From positions 18,430-82,429 of the forward strand of contig JANQLG010000019.1 in assembly GCA_028280715.1 (NCBI GenBank): 64,000 nt of DNA, given 5' to 3'. Positions 47,690 to 57,226 of the stretch are shown here, one piece after another; position 1 is the stretch's first letter, and every line of letters begins with the position of its first letter. The notes beneath the pieces were generated by a model that saw only the letters and a program-made list of their open reading frames with translations, had not been told where the DNA came from and did no database searches. The DNA comes from Spongiibacteraceae bacterium. GTDB taxonomy: Bacteria > Pseudomonadota > Gammaproteobacteria > Pseudomonadales > Dasaniaceae. A program made the translations under genes and the position numbers.

Positions 47690-50578
47690 TCAATCGTTGC
47701 GATAACTATCCACCGTTGGGCAAGAACAAATCAAATTCCGATCTCCATACACATTATCGATGCGCGCAACCGGCGGCCAATATTTATTGGCATTGCCAGC
47801 AGGAAACACAGCTTGCTCGCGAGCATAAGGGTGTTCCCAATTTGAAGAAGTCACTTCTGCGCAGGTATGGGGTGCGTTGGTTAAGGGGTTATCTTTGGCA
47901 TCCAATTCACCTTTGCTGACTTGTTCGATCTCTTTGCGAATGGTGATCAAGGCATTGATAAAGCGATCCAGCTCTTCTTTGGCTTCACTTTCTGTTGGTT
48001 CTACCATTAATGTGCCGGGTACAGGGAAGGACATGGTGGGAGCATGAAAGCCGAAATCCATTAAACGTTTGGCGACGTCCTCTTCGGTGATGCCGGTGGC
48101 TTCTTTTAATGGGCGCATATCGATAATACATTCGTGGGCAACGCGATCATTTCTACCGGTGTAGAGAATGGGATAGTGGTCGCTGAGTTGCTTGGCGATG
48201 TAATTGGCATTGAGAATGGCGACTTGGGTGGCTTTCTTTAATCCCTGTTCGCCCATCATGGCGATATACATCCAGGAGATCGGCAAAATAGCTGCGCTAC
48301 CCCAGGTGGCAGAGGAAACCGTGTCGTTTTCCTCGCTTAATCCTGCAATCGGCTGAGCGGGGTTGTTAGGAAGAAAAGGGGCAAGGTGTTTGCCGACGCC
48401 GATGGGACCCATGCCGGGGCCGCCGCCACCGTGTGGAATACAGAAGGTTTTATGCAGGTTGATGTGAGAAACATCGGCACCGAATTTCCCGGGTGCGGCA
48501 ATGCCAACCAGTGCGTTAAGGTTGGCGCCATCGACATAAACCTGACCGCCATATTGATGTACAACGTCGCAGATCTCGGTGATAGTTTCTTCGAATACAC
48601 CGTGGGTTGATGGGTAGGTGACCATCAAACAGGAAAGCTCAGCGGCGTGGCGTTCGGCTTTTGCCTTTAGATCATCCATATCGACATTGCCGCTGCCATC
48701 GCATTCAACAATCACCACACGCATACCCGCCATTGCTGCGGAAGCAGGATTAGTACCGTGCGCCGAGCTTGGAATCAAACACACATCGCGATCCATATCG
48801 CCGCGGCTTTGATGGTATTTCATAATGGCCAACAGGCCAGCGTATTCACCCTGTGAACCCGAGTTGGGTTGCAGTGATATGGCATCGTAGCCGGTGGCTT
48901 CGATCAGCATTTGTTCCAGTTGCTGGAACATTTCCAGATAACCTTCAGTCTGGTTCTGTGGGGCGAAGGGATGCATATTAGCAAATTCGGGCCAGGTGAC
49001 CGGGATCATTTCTGCAGTGGCGTTCAGCTTCATGGTACAGGAGCCTAACGCAATCATTGAGTGGTTGAGGGCGATGTCCTTGCTTTCCAGTTGTTTCATG
49101 TAGCGAAGCATTTCAGTTTCGCTGTGATGTTGATTGAAAACAGGATGCGTCAGGAACTCACTCTGGCGCTGGTAGCTGTCGGGAATAGCCGAGCTGTTAG
49201 TGACTTCCACATCAATGGTATCAAGGCTGAAATTGACGGCTTTACCGGCAAAGACTTCCCACAGCATTTCGATATCGGCACGGGAGGTGGTTTCATCCAG
49301 GCTGATACTTAGTTGTGAAGCATCAACAATGCGCAGATTAATCTTGGCAGCTAAAGCACGTTCGACGATAGCAGCTTGATGCTCGCCGGCATCGATTAGC
49401 AGGGTGTCGAACCAGCTGTTATTAACGGGCGAGAAGCCAACCTTGACTAAGCCGTTAGCCAGGATATTGGTGAGACGATGAATGCGGTTGGCAATGGTTT
49501 TAAGTCCATCCGGCCCATGATATACCGCGTAAAAGCTGGCCATAATGGCGAGCAGTGCCTGCGCAGTACAGATATTACTGGTGGCTTTTTCACGGCGGAT
49601 ATGTTGTTCGCGCGTTTGCATTGCCATACGCAAAGCCGGGTTGCCATGGCGGTCGATGGATACGCCGATAATTCTTCCAGGTGTGGAACGTTTGTATTTA
49701 TCTTTAGTGGCAAAGAAGGCTGCATGCGGGCCGCCAAAACCCATCGGTACCCCAAAGCGCTGGCTGTTACCGACGACTGCGTCGGCATTCAATTCACCGG
49801 GAGGGGTTAACAACACCAGGCTCATCAGATCTGCGGCAACGGTAACTAGCGTATTTTGCTGATGGGCTTTTTCAATCAAGGTTTTGATATCGCCAATGGC
49901 GCCGGTTGTACCGGGATATTGCAACAAGGCACCAAACACCTCATGCTGATCGAGCTTGTCGGCATCGTCAACAATCATGTCAAAACCGTAGGTTTCGGCA
50001 CGAGTTTTGATCACGGCAATGGTTTGTGGATGAGTATCGCTGGCAACAAAAAAGTTGTTGGAACGATTCTTTTTGTTAACGCGTTTTAACAACGCCATCG
50101 CCTCGGCGGCAGCAGTGCCTTCATCCAGCATGGAGGCGTTGGCCAGTTCCATGCCGGTTAGATCGATGACCATTTGTTGGTAATTTAACAGGCCTTCCAA
50201 TCGACCCTGTGCGATCTCCGGTTGGTAGGGCGTGTAGGCGGTATACCAACCAGGATTTTCCAACACATTGCGAAGAATAACATTTGGCACTTTGGTGCCG
50301 TAATAACCCATGCCGATATAGTTAGTCATTACCTGGTTTTTTGCTGCGATAGCACGCAATTTATTTAATGCGTCAGATTCTGTTGCAGGTGCGGGTAAAT
50401 CCATCGTTTGTTCACGCATAATATTGGCGGGCACGGTCGTCTCAATTAGTTCATCCAGAGAATTGACACCCAGCAGCTGCAACATCTCCTGTTGTTGCTG
50501 TGCATCGGGGCCGATATGACGTTGTATAAATTCGTCAGTTGCTTCCAGTTCTGTTAGTGAAGCATTGTTGTTTAGCAT
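47690..50578 (-). CDS. gcvP: Glycine dehydrogenase (decarboxylating), P-protein
   Basis: The 962-residue protein is a full-length single-chain P-protein. It has the N-terminal [21 protein letters not shown], a [19 protein letters not shown] segment, and the PLP-binding lysine in [25 protein letters not shown]. The C-terminus has the typical ending [24 protein letters not shown]. It decarboxylates glycine and passes the aminomethyl group to lipoyl-GcvH. It is transcribed 68 bases after gcvT. No gcvH lies in this window, so that partner is encoded elsewhere. Confidence 0.97.
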   Translation of the reverse strand: MLNNNASLTELEATDEFIQRHIGPDAQQQQEMLQLLGVNSLDELIETTVPANIMREQTMDLPAPATESDALNKLRAIAAKNQVMTNYIGMGYYGTKVPNVILRNVLENPGWYTAYTPYQPEIAQGRLEGLLNYQQMVIDLTGMELANASMLDEGTAAAEAMALLKRVNKKNRSNNFFVASDTHPQTIAVIKTRAETYGFDMIVDDADKLDQHEVFGALLQYPGTTGAIGDIKTLIEKAHQQNTLVTVAADLMSLVLLTPPGELNADAVVGNSQRFGVPMGFGGPHAAFFATKDKYKRSTPGRIIGVSIDRHGNPALRMAMQTREQHIRREKATSNICTAQALLAIMASFYAVYHGPDGLKTIANRIHRLTNILANGLVKVGFSPVNNSWFDTLLIDAGEHQAAIVERALAAKINLRIVDASQLSISLDETTSRADIEMLWEVFAGKAVNFSLDTIDVEVTNSSAIPDSYQRQSEFLTHPVFNQHHSETEMLRYMKQLESKDIALNHSMIALGSCTMKLNATAEMIPVTWPEFANMHPFAPQNQTEGYLEMFQQLEQMLIEATGYDAISLQPNSGSQGEYAGLLAIMKYHQSRGDMDRDVCLIPSSAHGTNPASAAMAGMRVVIVECDGSGNVDMDDLKAKAERHAAELSCLMVTYPSTHGVFEETITEICDVVHQYGGQVYVDGANLNALVGIAAPGKFGADVSHINLHKTFCIPHGGGGPGMGPIGVGKHLAPFLPNNPAQPIAGLSEENDTVSSATWGSAAILPISWMYIAMMGEQGLKKATQVAILNANYIAKQLSDHYPILYTGRNDRVAHECIIDMRPLKEATGITEEDVAKRLMDFGFHAPTMSFPVPGTLMVEPTESEAKEELDRFINALITIRKEIEQVSKGELDAKDNPLTNAPHTCAEVTSSNWEHPYAREQAVFPAGNANKYWPPVARIDNVYGDRNLICSCPTVDSYRND

Positions 50579-50646
50579 GTTTATCTCCAGATAAAACCAG
50601 TGTTAACTTGATTGCTTGCGTTAAAAAATTGAAAGTAACGTTTAAA

Positions 50647-51774
50647 TTAACGCGCGTAATTCTGCGGCACGAAGGGCATTTTTGTGACTTCTAACGGGAT
50701 AGTTTTGCCGCGAAGCAGAGCGCCTAATTTGGTGCCGATGGCAGCAAATTCACTGTTTACATAGCCCATCGCCACCGGGCCGCCTTTACTGGGGCCGAAA
50801 CCACCGCTGGTGATTTTGCCAATCACATTGCCTTTGCCATCAACCAGTTCCGCTCCTTCGCGAATGGGTGCGCGACCTTCAATATTGAAACCGACCCGTT
50901 TTCTGGAAACGCCATTGTCTATTTGATCAAAAATGACATCGGCACCGATAAAGCCGCCGGCCCTGTCGCCACCGGCGCGGCGCGATTTGCTGATTGACCA
51001 GATCAGGCCCGCTTCGATAGGGGAGGTGGTTAGATCGATATCGTGACCGTATAGACACAGCCCGACTTCCAGTCGCAAGGAGTCGCGTGCGCCAAGGCCA
51101 ATGGCTTCGACCTGTTCAAAGGCGAGAATTCTTTTTGCCAGGGCAGTGGCTTGTGCGGCAGGGACAGAAATTTCATAACCATCTTCTCCGGTGTAACCAG
51201 AGCAGGTGATAAAGCAATCGACATCGTTACCGTCAATAGTAATGGTACTCCAGCAGCCGGACATAAAACGTAGCTCAGTTGCCGCTGGTGCCAGTTCATC
51301 CATAACCGCGCGGGCTTGTGGACCTTGCAGTGCTAACAAGGCGCGGTTGTCTAATACTTCCAGCTCAAAGCTTTGCAGGTGTTGCTGCAGATGTGCGATA
51401 TCGTCTTGTTTGCAACCGGCATTGACCACCAGAAAAAATTCGTCCTCAGCCCAGCGAGTGATAATCAGGTCATCCAGAATACCGCCATCTTCTTGCGTAA
51501 AAACGGCGTAGGTTTGTTTCATTAGCGGTAGGGTGGTCAAGTCAACGGGCACCAGTTTTTCCAGTGCTTCGGCTACGCCTTTACCTTTAATGCGCACTTG
51601 ACCCATATGTGAAACATCGAACAGGCCGGCTTGTTCGCGCGTGTGTAGGTGCTCCTTCAATACACCTAATGGGTACTGTACCGGCATGGCGTATCCGGCA
51701 AAGGGAACCATTTTGGCGCCGAGCTCAAGGTGAAGGTCATAAAGGGGTGTGTTGAGTAGCTCAGTGTCTGACAT
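50647..51774 (-). CDS. gcvT: Glycine cleavage system aminomethyltransferase, T-protein
   Basis: The 375-residue protein starts NTPLYDLHLELGAKMVPFAGYAMPVQY and contains HLHTREQAGLFDVSHMGQVRI, YTGEDGYEISVPAAQA and LRLEVGLCLYGHDIDLTTSPIEAGL. The C-terminal barrel includes GKITSGGFGPSKGGPVAMGYV. It moves the methylene group from GcvH to tetrahydrofolate. It is first in the gcvT-gcvP operon, with a divergent LysR gene 158 bases upstream. No glycine riboswitch was recognised before it. Confidence 0.96.
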   Translation of the reverse strand: MSDTELLNTPLYDLHLELGAKMVPFAGYAMPVQYPLGVLKEHLHTREQAGLFDVSHMGQVRIKGKGVAEALEKLVPVDLTTLPLMKQTYAVFTQEDGGILDDLIITRWAEDEFFLVVNAGCKQDDIAHLQQHLQSFELEVLDNRALLALQGPQARAVMDELAPAATELRFMSGCWSTITIDGNDVDCFITCSGYTGEDGYEISVPAAQATALAKRILAFEQVEAIGLGARDSLRLEVGLCLYGHDIDLTTSPIEAGLIWSISKSRRAGGDRAGGFIGADVIFDQIDNGVSRKRVGFNIEGRAPIREGAELVDGKGNVIGKITSGGFGPSKGGPVAMGYVNSEFAAIGTKLGALLRGKTIPLEVTKMPFVPQNYAR

Positions 51775-51932
51775 CAGTGGCTCCTTATTGTATTCCTTTT
51801 AGCCGGGCAGGCCTGGATAGGTGGCGGATAATAGCGTGTTGATTTGCATAAGAGAAATTAATAATTATTATTCAGTAATAAGATATTGTTATGTTTGGGT
51901 TTTGGGGCTGAATGTCGGAAGCGGAGAGGGCA

Positions 51933-52796
51933 ATGAAAAATTTACCAATCGATATGCTGCGATCCTTTGTGGTGATTAATGAAGTGGGTGGATTTACCCA
52001 GGCGGCGGAGCGGCTGGGGCGAACACAACCGGCGATTAGTCAGCAAATTAAAAAGCTGGAGTTGTTGCTGGATCGACCATTATTAGATCGCGACAGCCCC
52101 AAACTGGAGTTGACACCTGATGGCAATAGTTTGCTGAGTTATGCCCGGCAAATTCTCTCTCTTAATGATGAGGCGATTGGTTATTTTGAGAACCCACAGA
52201 TTAGTGGTCGAATCCGCCTGGGCATTCCCAGCGAATTTGCGATTACACTATTGCCTAAAATCGTCAGCCGATTCGCCAAGGCTTACCCCGATGTGACATT
52301 AGAGGTAACCTGCGATCTGAGCCGTAATCTGGTCTCTGACGAACAGCGCAAGAACTACGATTTGATTCTGGCACTGCATGATAAAGTATCCAGCCAGCAG
52401 CGGCGGGCGATTAAAAATTATGTGAAAACTGATGAGCTGGTGTGGGTAAGCAGCACCGGTTCGCGCGCGCATTTGCAGGAAACTCTGCCAGTAGTAGCTG
52501 CTCCGAGCGGCTGTATTTATCGCGCCCGTGCACTGCGCAAACTCGGGCAGGCGAAACGCAGTTGTCGCATTACCTACACTATTCCCGATTTGACTGGCCT
52601 ACAGGCGGCTATTGATGAAGGATTGGGGGTGACAGTATTGGCGCGAAGCACTGTACCTGAGTCGCTAACCATTTTGGATGACAAGGCGCAGTTGCCGGAA
52701 TTGGGAACAGTGGGCATTAGTTTGAAGATTGTCGATCACGGTAATAATAGTGCCGTACAATTGCTGGCAGACTTTATTAAGGCTGGTTTGTTGTGA
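51933..52796 (+). CDS. LysR-family transcriptional regulator
   Basis: The product from ATG 51933 has 287 residues; another start at 51912 adds seven. The N-terminal winged helix-turn-helix reads MLRSFVVINEVGGFTQAAERLGRTQPAISQQIKKLE, followed by a periplasmic-binding-like effector domain (FENPQISGRIRLGIPSEFAITLLPKIVSRFAKAYPDV). It is divergent from gcvT. LysR regulators often control the divergent neighbour, so it may regulate glycine cleavage genes in the manner of GcvA. Sequence alone does not show the effector. Confidence 0.93.
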   Translation: MKNLPIDMLRSFVVINEVGGFTQAAERLGRTQPAISQQIKKLELLLDRPLLDRDSPKLELTPDGNSLLSYARQILSLNDEAIGYFENPQISGRIRLGIPSEFAITLLPKIVSRFAKAYPDVTLEVTCDLSRNLVSDEQRKNYDLILALHDKVSSQQRRAIKNYVKTDELVWVSSTGSRAHLQETLPVVAAPSGCIYRARALRKLGQAKRSCRITYTIPDLTGLQAAIDEGLGVTVLARSTVPESLTILDDKAQLPELGTVGISLKIVDHGNNSAVQLLADFIKAGLL

Positions 52797-52850
52797 CGGG
52801 TCGGTCACCGCTAGCGTTAACAATAATTTTATTATGAGGAATAAGAATTG

Positions 52851-53186
52851 ATGAAGATTAAAACAGGGTGGTTAGTATTACCTGCCATACTTTTGAGTCT
52901 GCAGGGTTGTTCCGGAGGTGTGGATAGTCAATCAGCAACTTCAAATACCCAGACATCGGAAATAGAGGAATCAAAACCGCTGAATTTATCACTGCCTGAA
53001 ACTGACTTGTCGACAGAGGTTGAGTTTACGGTTTCAGAAAAAGAAGCGCCGGATTTTTTCAAAAAATCAGAAGAAGAAAAAAAGGTCTCAGTTAGCGGTA
53101 AGCCGAACTTGAATTACGGAGAAAATATCACGGATGTGCCAGAGTTGGATGGTGGTACAGTGAATGTCAAAGTTAAGCTAGATTAA
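52851..53186 (+). CDS. Lipoprotein of unknown function
   Basis: The 111-residue product has a lipoprotein signal with a lipobox (LLSLQGCSGG, Cys about 20) and a Ser/Thr-rich, acidic mature part (SEIEESKPLNLSLPETDLSTEVEFTVSEKEAPDFF). No known family recognised. It starts at ATG 52851 after GAGGA. It ends 14 bases inside the convergent nfi gene, so the 3' ends overlap. Confidence 0.75.
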   Translation: MKIKTGWLVLPAILLSLQGCSGGVDSQSATSNTQTSEIEESKPLNLSLPETDLSTEVEFTVSEKEAPDFFKKSEEEKKVSVSGKPNLNYGENITDVPELDGGTVNVKVKLD

Positions 53187-53889
53187 AGATTTTTTGATTA
53201 TAATCGGCCAGTTTTTTCATAAAAGCGGGTTTGTTAGACGCAATACCATCGGCCCAGCGCGTAGTTTCCGGTAAGCGATAACGCGGCGTGCATTCCAGTG
53301 TGAGGTTTATTGCTGTTTGCCAGCTGACTTTGTGACCGGGTGAGATAAAAACGGGTTTGGTGTTGGTTCGGGTGCGGACAACCGCGCCTAGTGTTTCCTG
53401 TCTATGCGTCAAGGGTTGCCAATCGCCTTTGTTGTTACCCACTTCGTTATATTTACCGATTAAGCGGCTTTTAGCGACGCCGATGCTGGGGATGTCAGTT
53501 AATAAACCTAAATGGCAGGCAATGCCAAAGCGTCTGGGATGGGCAATACCCTGACCGTCGCATAACAGCAGATCGGGTTTGTGTTGGAGCTGTGAAAAGG
53601 CTTGCAATAACGCTGGACATTCACGAAAGGATAAAAAGCCGGGAATATATGGAATGTTGGTGGGGACGCGGGCAATCTGATATTCGACTAATTCCAGTTC
53701 CGGAAACGTCAGTATGGCGATGGCGCCTCGTGTTATCGCGCCTTTATCTTCAAAACCGACATCGGTGCCTGCAACAAATCGAAGCGTGTTGAATTGGTCA
53801 GTAAGCGCTACACGTTCAGCCAGCTGCCGTTGCAGTGTCTTCATTTCATCCAATGTAAGATTCCATGAATGCGGGTTAATTGATGACAT
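53173..53889 (-). CDS. nfi: Endonuclease V
   Basis: The 238-residue protein shows the EndoV order. It has RFVAGTDVGFEDKGAITRGAIAILTFPELELVEYQIA (with catalytic Asp near GTD), then PYIPGFLSFRECPALLQAF, LLLCDGQGIAHPRRFGIACHLGLLTDIPSIGVAKSRLIG and FISPGHKVSWQTAI. It cuts DNA at the second bond 3' of deoxyinosine and starts repair of deaminated adenine. It is single and convergent with the lipoprotein gene. Confidence 0.95.
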   Translation of the reverse strand: MSSINPHSWNLTLDEMKTLQRQLAERVALTDQFNTLRFVAGTDVGFEDKGAITRGAIAILTFPELELVEYQIARVPTNIPYIPGFLSFRECPALLQAFSQLQHKPDLLLCDGQGIAHPRRFGIACHLGLLTDIPSIGVAKSRLIGKYNEVGNNKGDWQPLTHRQETLGAVVRTRTNTKPVFISPGHKVSWQTAINLTLECTPRYRLPETTRWADGIASNKPAFMKKLADYNQKIFNLA

Positions 53890-53996
53890 GAGTTTTAGCC
53901 TATTCCCTTCAATAAACGATATATTACATAGTGAAGGTGGCGGCGGCTTCTGGCAATAGGTTATGATCAGCGCTCAATAATTATTACGTTTTGACT

Positions 53997-55037
53997 ATGA
54001 CACTACTTATCATCTATGTGCTGGTAGCTTTAGGCTTTTCTTTTTTGTGTTCTATTGCCGAAGCTGTTTTGCTTAGTGTCACCAGCGCACATATCGCTTT
54101 GCTGGAAAAAAATGAAAGCTCTGCTGGAGAATTACTACGCCAGCTTAAAGATGATATCAATAAGCCGTTAGCGGCAATCCTGACGCTCAACACCATAGCT
54201 CATACGATAGGCGCCGCTGGAGCCGGTGCGCAGGCTGCTGCAGTGTTTGGCAATGCTTATGTTGGCATTGCTTCGGCGATATTGACGTTACTGATTTTGG
54301 TTTTCTCGGAAATCATTCCCAAAACATTAGGTGCCCATTATTGGCGGCAATTGGCGCCCTTTACCGCCTTTGTACTCAAGTACCTTATTATCGTGTTATA
54401 CCCCTTTGTTAAATTGTCGGAAAAGCTGACTCGTGGTTTGTCTCATGAACCGACCTTGAGTGGGTTTAGTCGTGAAGAATTTGCTGTTATGGCGGACTTG
54501 AGTTCCAGTGAAGGGCAGTTAGCAGAGCAAGAATCGCATATCCTGAAAAATTTATTGCTGCTGAGGGAAACCAAAGTTAGTGATGCGATGACCCCGCGCA
54601 CGGTGATTTTCTCTTTGTCACAGGCAACGACGGTGGAGGAGTTTTTTCACAAGCACGATCAGATTCCCTTCTCAAGAGTGCCTATCTATGAAGATGAGCC
54701 GGAAAAAATTACCGGTTTTGTTTTTCGTAGCGATTTGTTGTTAGCGCAAGCGCGAGGCAATAACGAGAGTTTGTTAAAAAACTATCGCCGTGACATTACT
54801 GCGGTACTGGAAACCTTGTCCTTATCTCAAGTCTTTAATGAATTGTTAACGCTGCGAGTGCATATGATGCTTGTGGTAGATGAGTATGGCGGTGTTGAAG
54901 GCATCATCACACTAGAAGATGTGTTAGAGACTTTGTTGGGGCTGGAAATTGTCGACGAAAAAGACGACACGGTGGATATGCAAAAAGAAGCGCGCAAATT
55001 ATGGAAACGCCGCTCCGAGGGCATGGATATTAAATAG
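53997..55037 (+). CDS. CNNM/CorC-type protein (DUF21 and CBS domains)
   Basis: The 346-residue product has an N-terminal DUF21 membrane domain (about 1-145, four helices, LIIYVLVALGFSFLCSIAEAVLLSVTSAHIALL, SEIIPKTLGAHYW). Two CBS domains follow (about 180-310, TPRTVIFSLSQATTVEEF and MMLVVDEYGGVEGIITLEDVLETLLGLEIVDE). It resembles YfjD/CNNM proteins for divalent cation transport (Mg2+, Co2+), although the transport direction is debated. No C-terminal CorC_HlyC domain is left. A VOC gene follows after 17 bases. Confidence 0.92.
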   Translation: MTLLIIYVLVALGFSFLCSIAEAVLLSVTSAHIALLEKNESSAGELLRQLKDDINKPLAAILTLNTIAHTIGAAGAGAQAAAVFGNAYVGIASAILTLLILVFSEIIPKTLGAHYWRQLAPFTAFVLKYLIIVLYPFVKLSEKLTRGLSHEPTLSGFSREEFAVMADLSSSEGQLAEQESHILKNLLLLRETKVSDAMTPRTVIFSLSQATTVEEFFHKHDQIPFSRVPIYEDEPEKITGFVFRSDLLLAQARGNNESLLKNYRRDITAVLETLSLSQVFNELLTLRVHMMLVVDEYGGVEGIITLEDVLETLLGLEIVDEKDDTVDMQKEARKLWKRRSEGMDIK

Positions 55038-55054
55038 GATTAGGGAGTGCACAA

Positions 55055-55441
55055 ATGGCAGCGTCAAAACCCAATTGCAGTGCCGGAAAAAATATTGCGA
55101 TGAAGGTGCCTGCCAAGGATTTTGAGTCCACCGTATATTTCTATCAGCATGTTTTAGGGTTTGAAACCGTCGATATCGATTCTCCCGACAACTTTGACAG
55201 TGTAGCCTTTGCTTTCGGTTCGATGCATTTGTGGATTGATAAGATTGATTCGATTGATAAAGCCGAAATCTGGTTGGAAATTGATACGGATAATTATCAA
55301 AAAACTGCGCAGTATTTGGAACAGCAGGGGGTGGAACGCTGCGATGAGGTTGAACCGTTGCCCGCTGATTTTAAGGGTTGTTGGATTAAAAATCCTGCTG
55401 GTATTGTACATCTCCTGAATCAGCGAGAATTGAATAGTTAA
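55055..55441 (+). CDS. VOC family protein (single small unit)
   Basis: The 128-residue protein has one VOC unit (NIAMKVPAKDFESTVYFYQHVLGFETVDID, MHLWIDKIDSIDKAEIWLEIDTDN, CWIKNPAGIVHLLNQRE). The usual metal-site histidines are not all obvious, so it may be a binding protein instead of an enzyme. It lies 17 bases after the CNNM gene and 39 before the OsmC gene, and the three probably share a transcript. Confidence 0.85.
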   Translation: MAASKPNCSAGKNIAMKVPAKDFESTVYFYQHVLGFETVDIDSPDNFDSVAFAFGSMHLWIDKIDSIDKAEIWLEIDTDNYQKTAQYLEQQGVERCDEVEPLPADFKGCWIKNPAGIVHLLNQRELNS

Positions 55442-55480
55442 TCTCTCTCATCTCAACCACAATGAGTAAAGAGTTTTAAT

Positions 55481-55948
55481 ATGTCCAGCTATTGCGCAAC
55501 TGTGCATTGGAAAAAACAGCAAGAAGAAAAGTTTGTCGATAATCAATACTCCCGTCATCATCTCTGGCGTTTTGACGGTGGATTAACGGTGCCCGCTTCC
55601 TCTTCTCCCGATATTGTGCCATTGCCGTATTCTGTGGCAGAAAATGTTGATCCTGAAGAGGCCTTTATCGCCGCGTTGTCCAGTTGCCATATGTTGTTTT
55701 TTCTCAGCTTGTGCGCAAAAAAGGGCTGGGTTGTTACTGAATATGCGGATGAGGCTGTGGGTTTGTTAACAGAAAATGCTGAGGGCAAGATGGCGATGAC
55801 CGAAGTGACGTTAAAGCCGAAAGTACTTTTTGAAGGCGATAAGCAGCCTTCAGAAGAAGAGCTTGAGGGCGTGCATCATCGTTCACACGAGCTGTGTTTT
55901 ATTGCCAATTCGGTGAAGTCAGAGATTAAGCTGGAGCCGGTCTATTAA
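55481..55948 (+). CDS. OsmC family peroxiredoxin-like protein
   Basis: The 155-residue protein has the OsmC pattern of two cysteines, one in the central helix (FIAALSSCHMLFFLSLCAKKG, about 60-80) and one near the end (HHRSHELCFIANSVKSEI, about 128-145). Such proteins reduce organic hydroperoxides with a dithiol partner. It is the last gene before the ilv-type leader, and only 45 bases separate its stop from the leader peptide ATG. A terminator or promoter for the next unit must lie in that gap or within the OsmC gene. Confidence 0.93.
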   Translation: MSSYCATVHWKKQQEEKFVDNQYSRHHLWRFDGGLTVPASSSPDIVPLPYSVAENVDPEEAFIAALSSCHMLFFLSLCAKKGWVVTEYADEAVGLLTENAEGKMAMTEVTLKPKVLFEGDKQPSEEELEGVHHRSHELCFIANSVKSEIKLEPVY

Positions 55949-55993
55949 TAGTTAGCACTTGACTTACTTAGATTAATGATTACATTAGCTGCT

Positions 55994-56077
55994 ATGAATC
56001 AGCCATATGACTCCGTATCAAGTGCCAGCAAAGCACGAATTATGTCCATCATTATCCGAGAGGTGATGGTGGTTTAG
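55994..56077 (+). CDS. Ile/Val-rich leader peptide of threonine dehydratase operon
   Basis: A 27-codon frame from ATG 55994 to TAG 56075-56077 codes for MNQPYDSVSSASKARIMSII and then IREVMVV. The second half holds four Ile codons (56039, 56048, 56051, 56054) and three Val codons (56063, 56069, 56072). The cluster of three Ile codons covers the left arm of the first leader hairpin. A ribosome stalled there for lack of charged tRNA-Ile would free the antiterminator. The ribosome site is weak. The gene is too short for normal prediction. Confidence 0.82.
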   Translation: MNQPYDSVSSASKARIMSIIIREVMVV

Positions 56078-56131
56078 GCTATTTGTAAAAAATAACTGAA
56101 GAAAACCGCCCATCACAGGCGGTTTTTTTTT
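56046..56131 (+). promoter_or_regulatory. Transcription attenuator with antiterminator and intrinsic terminator
   Basis: Three mutually exclusive pairings are visible. Segment 1 CCATCA (56046-56051) pairs with segment 2 TGATGG (56064-56069). Segment 2, GTGATGG (56063-56069), can instead pair with segment 3 CCATCAC (56110-56116). Segment 3 is part of the terminator stem and loop, AAAACCGCC (56102-56110) and GGCGGTTTT (56118-56126), followed by nine T (56123-56131). Segment 1 lies in the Ser-Ile codons of the leader peptide, so stalling favours the 2:3 antiterminator. Confidence 0.82.
56102..56131 (+). terminator. Rho-independent terminator (attenuator)
   Basis: A nine-pair stem, AAAACCGCC with GGCGGTTTT, has a seven-base loop (CATCACA) and runs into nine T. 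It lies 38 bases before the threonine dehydratase ATG at 56170, an unsuitable place for a normal end of transcription but right for attenuation. Confidence 0.9.
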
Positions 56132-56169
56132 GTCTGTGAATGGGCCCTATTAGATTGAAAGGAAAAATC

Positions 56170-57219
56170 ATGCATCACTATGCAGACAACGCGGTAGCGC
56201 CCATCTCAGATGTGCGGCTGCCGACAGTGACAGGTATTAAGCAGGCAGTTAGCCGTTTAGCGTCGGTTGTGTCGCACACACCATTACAAGTCAGTTGCAA
56301 TTTGAGTGCAGGATATAACGCAGAAATATCCCTTAAACGGGAAGATCTCCAAATTATTCGCTCCTTCAAAATTCGCGGTGCTTACAACAAAATCAGCCAG
56401 CTTTCCTTATATGAAAGGAAAAAAGGTGTTGTCTGTGCGAGTGCAGGCAATCATTCGCAAGGTGTGGCTTATGCCTGTGCTGCTTTGCAAATTAAAGCCA
56501 AGATTTTCATGCCGGCAACAACGCCTCCGCACAAGGTAAATCGAACATGTCACTACGGTCAGCATTTTGTTGATGTGGTATTAATCGGGAGCACGTTTGA
56601 TGAGGCTTATGCTGAAGCGATCGCGTATCAATTAAATCATCAGGCCACGATGATTCACCCCTTTAATGATGTCGATATCATTGAGGGGCAGGGGACGGTT
56701 GCGCTTGAAATATTAAAAGATGCCCAACGAAAAATTGATTATCTTTTTGTTCCTGTAGGGGGTGGTGGTTTGGCTTCGGGAATCGCCACCTACTTCAAAG
56801 CATGTTCACCTGAGACAATATTAGTAGGCGTTGAGCCAGCAGGGGCTGCGTCGATGAAGGCTTCTTTTGAGGCTGGAAAAAATATTGGCCTAGCTACTAT
56901 AGATGGCTTTGTTGATGGCGCAGCTGTGAAGTTGTCAGGAGATTTGGGATATCACATTTGTCGTGAAAAACTGGATTATCTGGTTTCAGTACCAGAGGGC
57001 AAAGCCTGTGCAACGCTGCTCGATTTATATAGTAAGGAAGCAATGGTCGTGGAACCTGCGGGTACATTAAGTATTGCTGCGCTGGATCTTTTTGCTGAGC
57101 AAATACAGGGCAAGCATGTTGTTTGCATCGTCAGTGGTGGCAATAATGACAGTGGGCGTATGGGTGAAATAAAAGCGCGTGCTTTGCAGTATCAGCATTT
57201 GTCATATCAGCAAGAGTAG
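56170..57219 (+). CDS. Threonine dehydratase-like PLP enzyme lacking ACT domain
   Basis: The 349-residue product from ATG 56170 (AAAGGA seven bases upstream) is a type II PLP enzyme. It has KREDLQIIRSFKIRGAYNKI with the PLP lysine, CASAGNHSQGVAYACAAL, FMPATTPPHKV, VPVGGGGLASGIA and CIVSGGNNDSGRMGEIKARAL. The SGGNND...RM.EI ending is like IlvA of the short biosynthetic type. That type continues with a regulatory ACT-like domain, which is absent here. It deaminates threonine (perhaps serine) to 2-oxobutanoate. The Ile/Val leader suggests isoleucine biosynthesis and transcriptional control in place of feedback inhibition. A catabolic role is the alternative. Confidence 0.88.
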   Translation: MHHYADNAVAPISDVRLPTVTGIKQAVSRLASVVSHTPLQVSCNLSAGYNAEISLKREDLQIIRSFKIRGAYNKISQLSLYERKKGVVCASAGNHSQGVAYACAALQIKAKIFMPATTPPHKVNRTCHYGQHFVDVVLIGSTFDEAYAEAIAYQLNHQATMIHPFNDVDIIEGQGTVALEILKDAQRKIDYLFVPVGGGGLASGIATYFKACSPETILVGVEPAGAASMKASFEAGKNIGLATIDGFVDGAAVKLSGDLGYHICREKLDYLVSVPEGKACATLLDLYSKEAMVVEPAGTLSIAALDLFAEQIQGKHVVCIVSGGNNDSGRMGEIKARALQYQHLSYQQE

Positions 57220-57226
57220 CGTCGCC

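Noticed and set aside
49478..49862. Plus-strand frames of 105-110 codons inside gcvP
   Set aside because: They lie fully antisense to a conserved, full-length gene and show no family pattern.
51775..51932. Possible glycine riboswitch before gcvT
   Set aside because: No tandem glycine aptamer pattern was seen, and the region is short and AT-rich.
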